Shown piece after piece: positions 11,798-25,611 of a DNA stretch of 64,000 nucleotides. The position numbers were made by a program, and so were the translations under genes. Within the stretch, counting starts at the first letter, position 1. The number at the start of each line of letters is the position of its first letter. A model generated the notes under the pieces. That model was not told the DNA's origin, did no database searches, and saw nothing but the letters and a program-made list of their open reading frames with translations. The stretch covers positions 399,886 to 463,885 of the forward strand of contig VZTG01006404.1 of NCBI GenBank assembly GCA_013397845.1, given 5' to 3'. Origin of the DNA: Melanocharis versteri (lineage: Eukaryota; Chordata; Aves; Passeriformes; Melanocharitidae).

Positions 11798-11889
11798 TTT
11801 TATAGCCAATCCAACAACAAAACAGGCTGCTTATTGGGTGCCCATATGACTCCAAAACTGCTGATTCTGATTATTTGCTTAGTAAATAG
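11798..11889 (-). promoter_or_regulatory. TTR: TTR proximal promoter: TATA box and conserved HNF-3/HNF-4-type region
   Basis: TATAAAA on the minus strand at 11804-11798, about 60 bp upstream of the ATG. At 11889-11856 is ATTTACTAAGCAAATAATC followed by AGAATCAGCAG. From memory this closely resembles the liver-enhancing HNF-3 site of the mouse TTR promoter, and it lies at nearly the same distance (about -118 to -85 from the inferred start site). This supports hepatic and choroid-plexus expression. Confidence 0.75.
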
Positions 11890-14800
11890 CCCAATCCTAG
11901 AGTCAGTCCATGAATAGCACTGCCATTGAAGTCAATGGAAGGACTGCAGGATCACTAGAGCAAAGAAAATAAGTAACGGACACAAACATGACCCTTGCCT
12001 GGGGAGATTACACTCATAGAAAGCCCTCCACAAAATAACACAAATGACCTTTGTTTGCCCAGAAATCCAACCAGTTCTAGGAGAACTCATTTACCTTGCC
12101 CTCAGGTTGTGCATGATAATGCCCCAATGCTTCCTCTGCACCTGCCCCATGTTTCTTGTTAATATATTCAGCACTTTCTGAGGATCAGACCCCATATACA
12201 GATGCAGACTCAGTATATGGGTGATGGAGTTTGTTCATTGTCTGGCTCAAGCAGTGCTGGATTCCCAATCAGCCTCCCTGCTTGTTGGAAAGGAGCAATG
12301 TCTCTGTTTTGAGACACAATTTAGACGGGATCTGACAATCTGTCACCCACCAGAAGTTTCTAATGATTCATCTTGCCCAAACTTCAGGTAGACACTGAGG
12401 TCTTCTCTTAGTCACTGGGTAAAGACCTGTAGAGATCTGTCCCTGTGGGAAGCTAAAGGTCTCAGAAAAGCAAAATGAGTCCTCTCTTGCACCATGCACC
12501 CCAGAAGGAGCCAAGGCAGCCAGCGAAGACTGGTAGCTTTTGTTAACATTTGGCCAAGTTTCTAGTTGCCAAACCCTTATTATGCTGGGAATGCTATTGT
12601 TACATGCATGTTTGTACATTTCTACATTTGTAAGTGTACAAATGTACATTTCAGAGGTTCTTCAGGGGTGAACTCAGCCCCAGCCTAAGCTGGGAGAAGT
12701 CATCTGGGGGAGATGGCATGGTATAGCTGGTTTTGTTCAGCTGCATCACATAAATTGTCCATAGCGTACCTTGTGCTATTTGAGAGACAAAGAAACTTCC
12801 CTGTTTAGCAGTTCCTTTTCCCCATGTCCTAAACAACTCTGAATCTACACTTCCCAGGAGCTGGCACTCATTTTTTACTGATTTCACAGTATTCTAACAA
12901 AAAGTAGTTTTCCCCCTTAACTTGAATGGGGATATGATGAAGGTCTTAGAGAGAAATCATGGATGGTATTCTCCAGAGATTTTCATACCTTCAGGCTGCT
13001 TTACGCAGTTTTTCTCTCTAGGCAAAGTTGATTTTTGAGAAAAAAATCTATAATACAGTAATCTCCTCCACTGGGATCAAAGTGCCCTTTGTCCTTACAG
13101 CAAAGCAGGCTGATACGTAAGTAACATTCTACACACATTTTGCCTGCACGTAAAAGTCAGTGCAAGGTGCCCAGTGGCAACAAACCGTGCTGCAATCTAG
13201 TGCTTGTGAGTTGTTTTCAGATCTTGGAAAGTTAAATACTGCTCCTAGATCTGTGCACCAAAATATTACTTCATTATTTTGTTCTCTTTATCTGTGAATA
13301 TTTCTCTGAAGCAATGCAGCTTTGTATGCCTGGGAGAGAAATTATCGGTATTCTAGGGCAAGTAGGTTGTCCTGTGTTTTGCTGTCAGCTGTTCTGCAAG
13401 GAAATAATGCCAAAGAGTTAATTATATTGGCACTTGTCTGCATTAGAAATTGCCCTCCTATGAGACAATTACTTTAAAAATAATGATTTTCTTCTAGGTT
13501 TTCCTGCAAAGTAGCCGTTTCTGAAAAATCAGGTCTACAGGCATAGTACATTTCAGCTGCCCATATTATCTATTTTGCTTGCCTCTTTTATAACATTGAC
13601 CTTTTGGCAGCTGCTTTTTAGAGTGAATAATGAACATGAAAAATTCTGACCCCAACATGACTTTTTTTCCTTGTCCTTCATTTGTTGTTTTTTTCAACTC
13701 TCAACATCCCATACATAACCCAGACAGGGATTCTTTGACTACTAGCAGGGTCTGAGTGGAAACTAGACTTCGTACATTTGTGAATCTCCATTCGCACATT
13801 TTGTACACAACTAGATTATTTCTATAAATTCTAAGATACAGGTGGACTCAGTGAGAAGGTTAAAAAGAGTATAGACTGTATCTCTTATCATGAAGCATCT
13901 AGAATTTATACAGAATTCTATTGAACCTAATTTAAAATTACTATAGCCTAGTGAAAGCAATGTTAGGTAGATCTTCCCCCTTCCATTCTCAGCCTCAACT
14001 TAGTACAACAATGTGTTAATATTTTTCATAAAATGTATGTGAAGGCTCAAAGATTTGGAACAGCTGGCTGAGAAGGAAGACTCTCCCTTGGTAGAGAATC
14101 AAAACGTGACTGTGGGAGGCAAAAGGAGAAAGAGGGAAGATGGGTAACTGCTGAACATCCAACCTGTGCTGATTGACTGTTGTCTGTCTGTTGTTAAATC
14201 TTTTTGGTGCAATGGGATTCTGAAGCTTATATAAATAAGATAAAAAATAAGAGAAGGTGAAATGAAAAGGGCCTGAGCTCTGAGATGTAAGTGGGGCTGG
14301 GAAACTCTAGGCCCTCTGAACGAGCAGGGAAGCTGCCATGAAGAGCAGGAAAGAGGGCAGCTCCCAGAGACTCCTAGCAGGATACATGCCACAGGAAAAG
14401 TGGTGCAACAGAGAGCCTTAGCAGTGAGCAGTAGCATAAATGGCCTTTTGTAAGAAAAGAGTAAATAGGGCTACTGAAAACTCAACAGAAAGAGATGTTT
14501 AGGAATCCTGGTGTGGAAGAAGCTGTAGGGTTACATAGCTAAAACAGAGGCAGTATGAGGCTCTATATTGCAAGCGTCTGGGATCTAGGAGACACATGAA
14601 ACCCAGAAGAAGGGGTGGTCACCCAGCACGCAGGGTGATTAGGGTGCTGGAGAAGAGAATGGCCAAGAGTCCCTGGTGTGCCCAGTAACCTCAGCTTTAC
14701 GGAAGCCAACAAGTGTGAGACCCCCAGTTATGGAAAAATTTAGATAATCTTCAAATATGTGAATGCTTTAAGGCTTATCTGAATTCCAAATCAATTGAAG

Positions 14801-17800
14801 TTCATCGCTGAAGAATTAGGATTAATGCCTATTTCTAATGAAAGCGTGTTCCCTGCTTGGAAGCATTACAGTGTTCAGGGCAAGAGCAAACATGTCCTGC
14901 TAATACTCTTGTTTATGTCAAGGATTTTTCCCACTGTACTGGAGTATTTTTCTCTCTCTTCTATGTAGTCTCACACACTTAGGCTTGTTTTACATAGATA
15001 AGCTCCTTATTCTCTGCTGCATTCCCTTCTATTTGACTTTATTTAGAAAACCAACTGCTTCTACATAACAAAATGCTCAGACAGGCTGGAATACCTGACT
15101 TTGACCATAAAAACCTGTAAGCTTCTCCTGTGACATTGGAATGAAAGGGCCTGATAGACAGTAAGCCATTCAGTAATCTGGATAGAATTCCCCAGGACTG
15201 TTCGAAGAATTAATGAATTCCTGGGCTCTGAAAAAATCCTTTCTATAATATAAAGACCTGAATGTGACACCTTTTTTCACTTCTTTGGAGTAACATTCCA
15301 TAGGGACTTACAGGAAAAGACCTGAGATTTACCTCTCAAAGGAGTTTGCTTGAATTTTCTGAGACTCAAGGACTCTATGAGTTTTACTTCAGGCGTCTGC
15401 CAGCTGAGTTGCTGTGGCAGAGCTCTGGCTCAATGCAGTAACTGCTTGAAGCCAGCGAGAAATTTTCTGTTGCTTTCACAATTTGCTAATTACATAACAT
15501 TTCCCCTCTCTGCAAAGCCAGGGATAATGCTTTTCTAATTAACAAATGTGCTCAGGGAGGTTCATGTTTGAGCTTGAATTTCAATTTGTAAAGAATGGCA
15601 CTAAAAATGGTGGCATTTCAGGTATGCATGGTGTTTGCGTGTTCATCAGCCTTTTTCATTTTCATTTTCACTGAGGAGTACATCTATATTTTGAGTTTTA
15701 ATGATCTTTCTCAGATTTCTTTGTTCATAGGACTAACTCTGCCTATTTATTTGGAAGTAAGGAAACACTACTGATCTTATGCAGAAAAATAAGAAAAACA
15801 TCTTTATTTTTTATCTTAAGTCAAATCCAGTTACTTCAAAAGTAAGGAAATGGATGCTGTTAGCAAACAATTTTGAAGACAGATGGGTTGGGTTGGTCTT
15901 GAGGTATAAAATTACAGGGTTTTGTATAATTTCCAAGGTTGTGTCCAAGGAGCATCCTGAGACATAGCTCAAAGTCCAAAAAAAGAAACATATAAATAGA
16001 TGATTCTTGCTTTAGGGCATTTGTGATGTACGAATTCACCTGGCACCTGCTCATCTCAGCAGGCTTTTGCTCTGAAGCGTTTAAACTCCAAGGTCACTGG
16101 GCACTGATCCTTACTACTTCATTAGCTGCCCCTATAGGTCTTGTGATCCCTCAAAAACAAACTTCTGTTATTCAGCTTTAATATGCATTCATGTCTACAT
16201 ACTAATCTATCAGTCTAGACAAGTGATTTAAAAAAACCCCCTAATTCAGTTTATGCACAAAGCTAACTGGATATCCTTGTGCCAGCCTTAATATTTCCTG
16301 TGCCTGAAAGATGCTGGAACTTGCCATGAGGTCAATGTTTTTAAAGGTCAATCTATTTATTGGTAAAATGATTAGGTGGTTTATAGTTTAAATTTATCTT
16401 TTGTGCCATTCTTACAGTAAGACATACGTAATAAATCTACAGCATGATGCAAATGTTTCCATAGCAAAAAGACACCTTAACAGAGGTCACTATTTTCCTA
16501 GGGTCTTGGCTAGGCACTTTTGGGAGTGTATTATATTTTTAAGCGCATTTCCATCAACTATCAATTTGTTTTCAGTGGACAGCAGATATCAAATGATTAA
16601 TTAGAGCAGACATGACAATGAAAATCTTCCTCTAGCAATAATGAACAAAAGAGGTTCTGTAGGGTTAAATTATAATCTTTTCTTAGGTAATATATATTTG
16701 CTAAGCTATTGCAGCTATGTACTTTGCTCATCATATTGCTGTTTAAGATTGTAAAATGCTGAGTCTAGGGCACTTCATTCTAGTACCTGAATACAAATAG
16801 GTGTGAGGAAATGCCTGTTTTTCCATCATGCAGGGCCATCCGGCTCTTGAAAAGCTTCTGCAAATTTGCACAGGGCCAAATTAGCCATTGGTTAATGTCT
16901 TCTGAATTACTCAAGTCCCTATTTAGTGGCGATCATTGTAGATACAGGTAGATCACCACACGGGCCCACATGGATGCAGCTTCCATGTGAACTGTGGCTG
17001 GTGTGCCCGTGAGTGCCTTTGCACTCTGTCATGTGTCCTGGGCCACCCAGACGACATCTCCCTCCTGACCATCTGTCCCCTGTGTAATAAGATTCCCATC
17101 TGCCCTGCAATAAAATCCCCTGGGCATGTTACTGAGTGGGAAGTTACCAAGTGACAGTGACAGTCATAATTTATGCCTTTCTTTTTGTTGATTGAACTGG
17201 TGCCTGCTTCCTGCCAAAAGCTCGGAGGAAATGCTATACTAACCATATTATCTCAAAAACAGAATTCCTGTATCCACCACGGGCTTCACTGAACTTTGGC
17301 ATCAGCTTCCAAGCACATTTACCAGTGTCGCAGGCTTGACAAAACCAAATGAATGCCTCATGAAAACACATTTGAGAGGAAACAGCATTGTATCATGTAA
17401 GGGATGAAAAGAAAAAGGTATTTCAAAAGGTAAGGGACAGAACAGATCATGACCCAATGTACAATACATTAATAACATCTGTATTTCCTTTTTTCTTTTT
17501 TTTTCTTTTTTGTTCTTTCTCAAATTTTAAAGGCAAGAATAAAGTATACTACAACATTTCAGGGAGAAAAACTTGAGGGCTAGACACTTTTGTGATGTGG
17601 AAACAGCAAAAGAAAAGTGTTAATAGCTATTGTAGACAAGCCACTGGTCGTAGATTTTTAGCTTCTCTGAGTCAAAAGCTCTTACTAGTTCTGCCTGTAG
17701 CAGATGTGAAAGCAGATGTGAAATACCTGTGATCCAAGTAGGAAATACTCAGTAAAGGTGTACTAAAAAATAGGAGTAGCTTTGAGGTAGCGCTTCTCAG

Positions 17801-19555
17801 CATGTTATCCATACACGGAGCTGTACGGACAAAAATGATTTGTACAGTTTGAAATGCAGCGGGGTACACGAGTCAACGGGAGATTAACGGGCTGTTATTC
17901 CTTGGGTATATTGTAAAGGAAAATCTTGCTACTGTATGTAAATACACAAACCCCTCAGTGTGCTTTCTGCATGAACTGCTGCGTGCCTTACATAGTGGCA
18001 AACACAGATCGCTGCTTTAAATGGATAGACAGAGGCAATGTGTGTATACTTTTCCATGATTGAACCTCTGTGATTATATCCCCGTTTACCTACTGCCAGC
18101 CAAGCTGGGAGACTGAATTCCAATCACATAACAGATCCATGCTCAGGTTTATAGAGTGCAAGCTTGTGAATAGTTCAATGCAACACTAGCTGCAGATAAA
18201 AATAGCAATTTCTTTTCTCACTGTCTATCTCTGGACTAGGTTCAGAACACCTCCTCTACCACAAAAATAAAATAAATATCAGCTGAGCCTACAACTTAGC
18301 TGTATCTATGAATGTTGTGCCACTGCTCTGGATCTACAATCACAGCTATTACAGAATCTGCTTTTTGCAGTCGAGGTGCATTTTATCCCTGCCCTGTGTT
18401 TGTGCATACTCTTTCTGGGGAGTATTTAGCTTCTCTTTCTTGGCCTGCACAGTATATAAGCCCCCATATACCATTGCTGAGAAACTGTTCAGTCTCTGGA
18501 CTGTTCACGACTGCTTCTGCTTTTGTCAATAATGGTAGAAAAGCAGAAGCTGTTGTGTCTTTAAGGCAAACTCAAGCAGAGCAACAACCATCTTATCCAA
18601 CAGATGCTCTGTGTGTCATGCAGTGTGTAGTGTCCAGGGGGTGAAACAGCAGGTGGCTTACAGCAGCCAATTAGGTCTCTGCCAGAGTTAAGAAAAATTA
18701 TTATTGCCTGTACTCAGGTCAAAGAGAAAGGAAGTTTGAGTTCCTGACTCTCAACAGCTTGCTTTACAAACCTGGAGTCCACAGAGTGATTTTAAGCATT
18801 TTATGAAGAAAAAACCACTCTGCAACTGGAGTGATCCACAGCGCTGGATGAGCATGGAGATACTGGGGAATCATTCCCACTGCTCTCTCTCATGAGGTGT
18901 GGAGGTCAAGCATGAACTGTGATTGCTGTACTGCCCTTCTAACAGCAGCTCCCAGACCAGACCACTCCTGCTCCTCGTCACCCCAGCCTTCATGCAGAGC
19001 TGCTCTGGGGGCCACACCAGATCTTGGAGGCCACACCAGATCCTGGAGGCCAGGCAGTGCCCTCCCTGTCATGGTCCCTTCACTACTACACGACGCAGTG
19101 CGCAGCATCCCATGTCTTCCTGAAAGTGCATGACAGCCCATAGTATTGGAGCCACTGGAAACCAGCTTAGGGAAATATGTACTGGTAAACTAAATTCGTT
19201 TAATCCCCTTCATCTCTCTGATTTTCTCCTCTAAGCGTGATTCAAAAGAATTTTAATCCCTCTCATGTAGGCCAGAGAAGTCACCGAGGCCAGCAGCTTG
19301 TCCACACCTAGCAGAACAGTTGCCACACTTTATGCTCACACTCTGCCTTAACAAACTCTCAAGTATGGCCAAATAGACAGGTCCTTAGAATTTCTTGGAT
19401 GCTTCAACAGGCTTTGAAATGTCAGATCAAAATTCTTACCCACTTTTGCTAACTAGCATTCTCCTTCAATAGAGGACAAAAGACCCATGCACTCTGAATG
19501 ACTTCCTTTATTCTGCTTTCCTTCTTGCAATTTAAAAGATTCCTTCTGTCCTCAG
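11890..19555. other. Intergenic DNA between TTR and the 25-kb CpG block, proximal part
   Basis: About 7.7 kb without a recognisable exon, RNA gene or repeat family. A short two-copy tandem (GGCCACACCAGATC units, starting near 19010) lies in a slightly GC-rich patch at 18.9-19.1 kb. Confidence 0.45.
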
Positions 19556-19652
19556 TATTGGACTTCACTACACTGCTGGCTACTGCTTTGTACTGATGAT
19601 TTCCAATGATCCTGACATCATTAGTTATTGGGCTCCTGGTGGCAAGCAAAAG
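19556..19652 (+). other. Exon-like open segment sharing a 51-bp block with 25.1 kb
   Basis: The CTGTCCTCAG acceptor and GTAAAT donor on the plus strand bound 97 nt that are open for 32 codons, ending NDPDIISYWAPGGKQK. The last 46 nt plus the donor recur, inverted, at 25126-25176 with one mismatch. Family unknown; coding status unproven. Confidence 0.3.
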
Positions 19653-19657
19653 GTAAA

Positions 19658-22600
19658 TTTCAGCTTTTTCTTTAAAGATGATACTCAGCAAGTAGGTGCT
19701 TTAGTCTTTGAAAAATGATGAAAGAAGCATAGCCTGAGGTGGGAAAAACCAGCCCACGACTATTATCTGGGGAATATTTGACTATAGACAGAACTGTAGA
19801 TCTTTTATTAGTATCGGCTTGATGAGTCCATTGAAGTTCCTCCACAAAGCACAAAAAGTCACATGAAAAGAGGAACACATACTAATTTTGCTCTTTCTTT
19901 GTGCCATTATGTGAGGAAGGCTGTAAATAGCAGAAGTGTGTAATTGCTAGTCACACACCTTTCTGTTGAGCAGTTTGTCTTTTTTTTTTTCTACACCCAG
20001 GGTTGCCATGCAGAAGTTGGGGAGATCTCAGTGCAGGAAAGCACTGAGTTATGCACGACTTATGAGACTTTTTACCCCCTCTGCCTGAAGGGCAAGCACA
20101 ACTGTGTGCTGCATACATCCAGCTGGCTTGTGGATGGTGGATTTATTTCCTGCACAAGTCCATAAGTGCTCTTGTAACACCTTCCAGCACAGGTGTAATT
20201 GCTTTGAGAAACCACCCCCTGGGCTCTTTTGAAAGCCAGAACTCCTCTGGCTGCTCCTTGCACACAGCCACCCAAAACAGTAGAGAAGAGGTAACAGAGT
20301 GCCCTATCCTGCCCTTCCTCTTTGCCTGCCCTTCCTGAGGGGGCACAGTCCTGTGGCCCACGGCAGGGCACCCAGCAGCCATGGAGCTCTGCAGGCCCCT
20401 TGGACAGACCCCTGCCACCGTGTTGTTTGGCCCGGGAATGAAGGACTCCAGCAATATGGAGCAGAGCCACGTTGTGGTACAAAGAGCCTCTCTTAAACAG
20501 GGTGCATGGGTCTGCATAGGCAGGTCTCAGCTGCTCAGTTTCAGAGAAAAACGTTACTGTAAAAACAAAACAAACAAAAAAAAGCCACGTCCTTGGCTGA
20601 AGATAAACCCAGCAAAGCAAATTCAATCCTTTTAAAATGTAAATATTAATTTAAACTTTCATTTTAACAGCACCCTTGGGTCTGTTGCCCTTTGGCTGGA
20701 ATACCTCTCTCCTCTGCTGCTGGGCAGCACTACTGGCATGGGAGCCCATCCTTTCCACAGTGTGGGGAACAAATTGCTCAAGGTGGGAGGAAGCTGTCGT
20801 CGTAGGAGCCTTGTCTCTGGGGATCATGACACAAAGGAAAAGGAATCCACCTTGGACTATGGAGAAGAATCTGCTGAGTGCCAAGCAGGCCGTGCAGTCT
20901 CAGCAGGATGTGAGATCTTTCCAAAATGTGTCTGACCCTGGCTGTTAAGCAGCTTTTAGCACATCTTTGTGCTGCCTCTCTGCCCCAGACTCACAGCAGA
21001 ACTGCAAAAGATGATGCCTTATCTGACTGCTCAACTCTGTAGTCAAGAAGCACAGGAAAAGAAAAAAGGTAAGAAAAAGAAGGGAAAAAAAGGTAAGAAG
21101 GAGATGGAAAGAAGAAGCTGAGATACAAAGAGCATGGTGGCAGGCACCTAAATCTACCTCTTTTGTGATGTTTATGAGAATAGCCAAACCTAAGAGAGGC
21201 CTCAGGTGTGCTGGCACTCTGTTGGGTGCAGAATGTCTCTCAAAGATAGGACAATGAAGCCCAGTGGCTCTGGACAGGGATTGTAGCTGAAGGATAACTC
21301 CCTCCTGCACCTCTCCTGAGCATGTCTGTGACATTTTGGATCTCCCAAAAATATGACAACTGCTGTTTGACCCACCAGCTAAGAATAATTTCCAGTGCAG
21401 CAGTTTTGGCCCAACAGTCCCTCCTTCCACATTCCCCCTTCTGATGATGTATGATTTTAATGGAGTTTGTGGATATGTGTGTCTGGATTAATCTTGTGTT
21501 TCTGTGAGTAAAATTTACTAATTCTTATAAACAATGTTATTTGCCCAAATGAGCTGCACTTTGGGCAACTTGAAATTCAGGTGTCTGTACTTATATTGTG
21601 CTGAAAGGCACAATTCCCAGTACTTAGGAAACCTGTTTGCCTGCTCAGAGAGAGACCTTTTTTCATCTCTGCCCAGCAAAGAGGAATTTTAAGTCAACCT
21701 GGCTTTCCATCCTCAGTTTGTAATTCTGCTGCTAAGTGGCAATGAAAGAAGATTATCGGATCACAGATTAACAGAAACCTCTATTCAGTGCTCTTGTGTA
21801 ATTATACATTTCAGTTACTTATTCGAGAACCGAGCTTTGGCTTCTGTGCTCCTACCTCAGCCTCACCCCTCCAGAGATTTTTATCCTCAGGGTCTGATCA
21901 GGATCCTGATAAACTGGCCTTTCCTTTCCACACTTAGCCCCTGCACCCTGGGGTGGCTCTGCCTGCGAGAGTACCCCGAGGGTCTCTGCTCTCAGGGGGT
22001 CTCAGAAACTAAAGTCCTACTCTGGTCTTTTGGAACGATTTATTTTGTGAGAAAGCAGGAAGAGTATATAAAATGGTTTAAAGGGTTCAGACCTCTCAGA
22101 AGTTACCCATTTGCTTCCTCCACTGATAAATTCCCTATTTTTTTCTCTCTTTTCCAAGTTAATATGTTCTACTCTCTCAGGCAAAAGTGGCCAAGCAGCA
22201 TCAAAAAGTGGAGGGAGACACAAGCCTGAGTGGTTGAGGTAATTATTAAATGTTAAGGGTGAACCTCTGGCAGAAATTGCTTGGAGCGGGGTTTGAGGGG
22301 AACACAGTGGAAAGGACACAGAAAAATCAGGAAACAGCATATCTGGCTAATGGTGGGAATGCAGACAGAAAGGGAAGGAGAAGCCTGGGAAGGAGATGTA
22401 ATTTGTCAGCTGGGAGGAGAAGGTGGTAGTACACAGCACGTAGATTCATAGAAGCATGGGGAGCAAAGGCAAGGCCCCCTTATGTAGGAAAAATTTTGAT
22501 TATTTTAAGTAGAAAAACTGCACCAGGGAGAACCATGCAAGGAAGAGGAGACAGAAGAAGGGCAGAACTCTGTGGGGATCCATCTCTGTGACTGAGCGGG

Positions 22601-24990
22601 AGGAAAGAGCATGAACTAAGCATTTAACAGGAGCAGGGAAGGAGGGTGGTTGGAGGAATTGCCTGGTGAAAATGTAAGTAAAAGGAAGAAATGGCATGGA
22701 GGGATGGTGAGAAACAAGAGCTGCAAAAACAACAGAAGGGAAGGTTGTGTGCTGGGAGAGGAGAAAGCAAATCTGTTGGCAGTTCAATACACCTGCTTTA
22801 CAGGGGACTGGTATTTTCAATGTCTTATACTTAAGTCTCCAGGGGAAGCAGTAACTCAAGAACAAACAAGGCTGAAATAATATTTTCTGAGTCAGTCTCT
22901 GTGTGTTAAACTGCAGCTGACATTAAACATGTGCTGCCCCTGTGCCTACTCAAGACTGTGTTTGCTGGACATCCTGTTTTACAGAGCTCTTCGCAAAGGA
23001 GACACTGGGTTTTTTTGGTCTCAAATTTTAGAAGGAATGAATACACAGTCTCTTTTTCTTCTGAAGAGCTTGTGTAATTCTCCTGTCAACCCACTCTGCT
23101 GTAGCTTTGCAGGTAATTTCTCTTTGGAGATAACTGAGCTGCTTCCAAACAGGACACCCTGCTCCCGAAGAGCAGTTTTAGCTCAGTGGCTGCAGCAGGG
23201 TAGCTACTGCCTAGAGCAGTGGGTCCAAAAATGGAACTCCTCTTGCTGGGATGAATCAGCTGTTCAAACACAAGGTAAGCATTCACTTTGTGGCTCCTAC
23301 ACCACAACAGATTTTTCCCATGCATATTATATGTCTCCTTCAGACTCAAAGAAGAGAACTGGCAAACTGCAAGAGGTGTCTGCTGCCTGTGAGGTTTGGG
23401 CACAGCACCCTGGATAAGGACAGGATGTTTCTCCCTTTCTTTCCTCATCCGAATCAATTAGGATTTGAGACATAGTTTTTTTGTATTTCAGTCTGAAGAG
23501 GTAGCATTGACTTCATATTGGCAGTGCCCAGGGACCACTCCAGAAGTAAGGGCCTGGAAGAGCTTGCCATGTGGAGATGGTGGAAACCAGAGAAGTGAGC
23601 AGGCAGATAACCCAGCTTCTACTTCTGAGCAGTGATTTACAGCTTTTGATTGCTAACCCCCTGAGCAGTCTGCTTTTGGAAAAAAAAATGTTTTGCCCAA
23701 AATCAGGTAGGGCCCCTTCTTCTGAAGTCATTCTGAAAGGAAGAAAAATGCTCTTCAAAAATAGAGAGTATTCTCTTTTCATTCCTAGACACATCCTGCT
23801 GTTTTTGTGGTTAGTCATCTGCAGTCTAAACCTCAACTTTGACCAGAGTTATCAAAAACTAAATTGCTTGTACCCATGAAAAATAAATTAGTAGGACAAC
23901 GGCAGCCTTGCTGTTTGCCAGAGTATTCAGTTATGACAGGATGACTAATTTATCCCTCCCCTTGTAATTACGTATGTTCCCCTATATGACTGATGTGATT
24001 TACAGAAACTCACATTAGAATGGCACTTGCCTCTCATGCCAGGCTGAGCTCTGCTCACAAGGAAAAGAATTTTCTGGATGCTGTCATGGTGTCCTTGCCT
24101 AGATGTTGAGGAAACTACCCTGATGAAGCAAACACAACAGTGCCTTCGTGGCAAAAAGGGTCTAGTCTTGACCCTAGGTCGAGTTTAGCCTTCTCTTACA
24201 AATCTTCCAGAATAGTGGGGTGGAAAAAGAAAGAAGCACTGATAAAAGAAAAACTGCTTTCTGTGGAAAAACTATAAAGCATGGACAGAGAAAAGGGGTG
24301 GAAAATATACCGTATTGCAAAGCACATAACAAGATTTTTCTTTTTCTGAGGGGACATCCTGTGCTGTGTTGTGCAATATTTTTTCTCAATCTCTTCCTAA
24401 TTTTTGCTGATTAAAAAAAAAATAAAAATCAACATCCATAAGAGGTCCCTTTCTAGATATGCCATTGATAGGTTGTTCCTTTCGACTGTGGGTGACAGCC
24501 ACACAGAAACCACCACACAGTGAACTGCGATGCTGGGATGCCTTTTTGTCTCCTCCTCTAGCTTGACTCATGACCTGTATAAGCCCAGTGCAGGGTAGAG
24601 CTACCTCAGGTGAAAACTATGCAAAGCTGAGAAGAAAAAGAGTGATGGAAATGGGGATGGAGACGTTGGTCTGGCATTACTTGATGATTAGAGTGCTGAT
24701 CCCTCAGGGCACTGTTTGTTAGCTGCAGTTCTATTGATCAGGTTGTGCATTGTTTCCCTTTTCATTACGGCACGCGTCAAAACTTCTGAAAGAAAAATGC
24801 TGTAAGAGAGTCCTAAGGGATCCATCTTTTGAGAGCAGGAATGTGTTGGTATGTTGCCAGAGAACATCTTATTTAAGAGATCGATGACAAAGCTGGAAAA
24901 AACCATTATTATTTGGAAGGGATTCGTCACCTACGGGAAGGGAAGCACTAGAAGAGAGAGGCTGTATCGCAGCCCAGGACCTTGTGCTTC
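19658..24990. other. Intergenic DNA with unassigned open frames
   Basis: Several open frames of 100-184 codons occur on both strands (for example 20072-20626 minus, 20945-21430 minus, 22929-23417 plus). None resembles a family I know, and none has a supporting exon structure. I treat them as chance frames or decayed repeats. Confidence 0.4.
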
Positions 24991-25125
24991 GTTCTCGTGG
25001 GCTTTACCGAGCCCAACCGGTTACATGTTAATACCGCTAACGATGCGTTTGTAACCGAACCAAAAATCCTTCAGACGCAGCGGGGCCGGAGCGGTCTCGC
25101 CGGGAGCCGCGTGCGGTGCGAGGGC

Positions 25126-25176
25126 TTTACCTTTTGCTTGCCACCAGGAGCCCAATAACCAATGATGTCAGGATCA
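25126..25176 (-). repeat. 51-bp inverted copy of 19607-19657
   Basis: The minus strand matches the plus strand at 19607-19657 except for one base. The match stops four bases past a GT donor-like site on one side and three bases inside the 240-bp repeat on the other. It reads DPDIIGYWAPGGKQK on the minus strand, then GTAAAG. Confidence 0.85.
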
Positions 25177-25416
25177 AGAAAGAAGTAATCGGTAATACTT
25201 AGGGAATAATAGTAATGATGATGATGATGAAGACGATGATGATGATGATGAAGTAAATCTGCCTTACATTAGAGAGGGAGCGGGGAGCTTTTTATGAGCG
25301 AAAGAAATCTAGGGAAGCAAGGAAGGCACCGGCTTGACTAGAGTGAGTGGCAAGAGAAGGTGGTGAAGGCACCCAGCTAGCAGGAGGTTGCCCCGGGCTA
25401 TCACAGCTCCGCCCCG
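25174..25416 (+). repeat. Direct repeat, copy 1 (about 240 bp)
   Basis: Nearly identical to 28920-29147 in the same orientation, apart from scattered substitutions and a different trinucleotide tract (GAT-rich here). This copy keeps more CpG sites than the other. The repeat family is not recognised. Confidence 0.85.
25212..25253. repeat. GAT/GAC trinucleotide microsatellite
   Basis: Runs of GATGATGATG interrupted by AAGACGATG. On the minus strand one frame would read as histidine runs. Confidence 0.85.
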
Positions 25417-25583
25417 CCGCCCGTCCCCGGCAGAGGCGTCCGCGGCGCGCCGCTCCGCCACCCTCCCGCATCCCCCGGCGGGCACGGGACACGCGGGCTC
25501 GGGCTGCCACCTGGTGGCCTCAGGCAACGCTCGCCTCCTCCTCGCACCCCTGGGGCGCTTTCCTCCAGCCCTAGGAAAAATAC

Positions 25584-25611
25584 TTGTTGTTGTTGTTGTT
25601 GTTGTTGTTTT
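25584..25611. repeat. TTG trinucleotide microsatellite
   Basis: About nine uninterrupted TTG units next to the 5' end of the CR1 copy. Confidence 0.9.

Noticed and set aside
20072..20626. 184-codon minus-strand frame
   Set aside because: No recognisable domain, overlapping frames on the other strand, no splice or promoter context; likely chance in a GC-richer patch.
20945..21430. 161-codon minus-strand frame with a hydrophobic stretch
   Set aside because: The hydrophobic part comes from a purine-rich low-complexity tract; no family resemblance.
22929..23417. 162-codon plus-strand frame
   Set aside because: No family resemblance and frames open on both strands; not supported as a gene.
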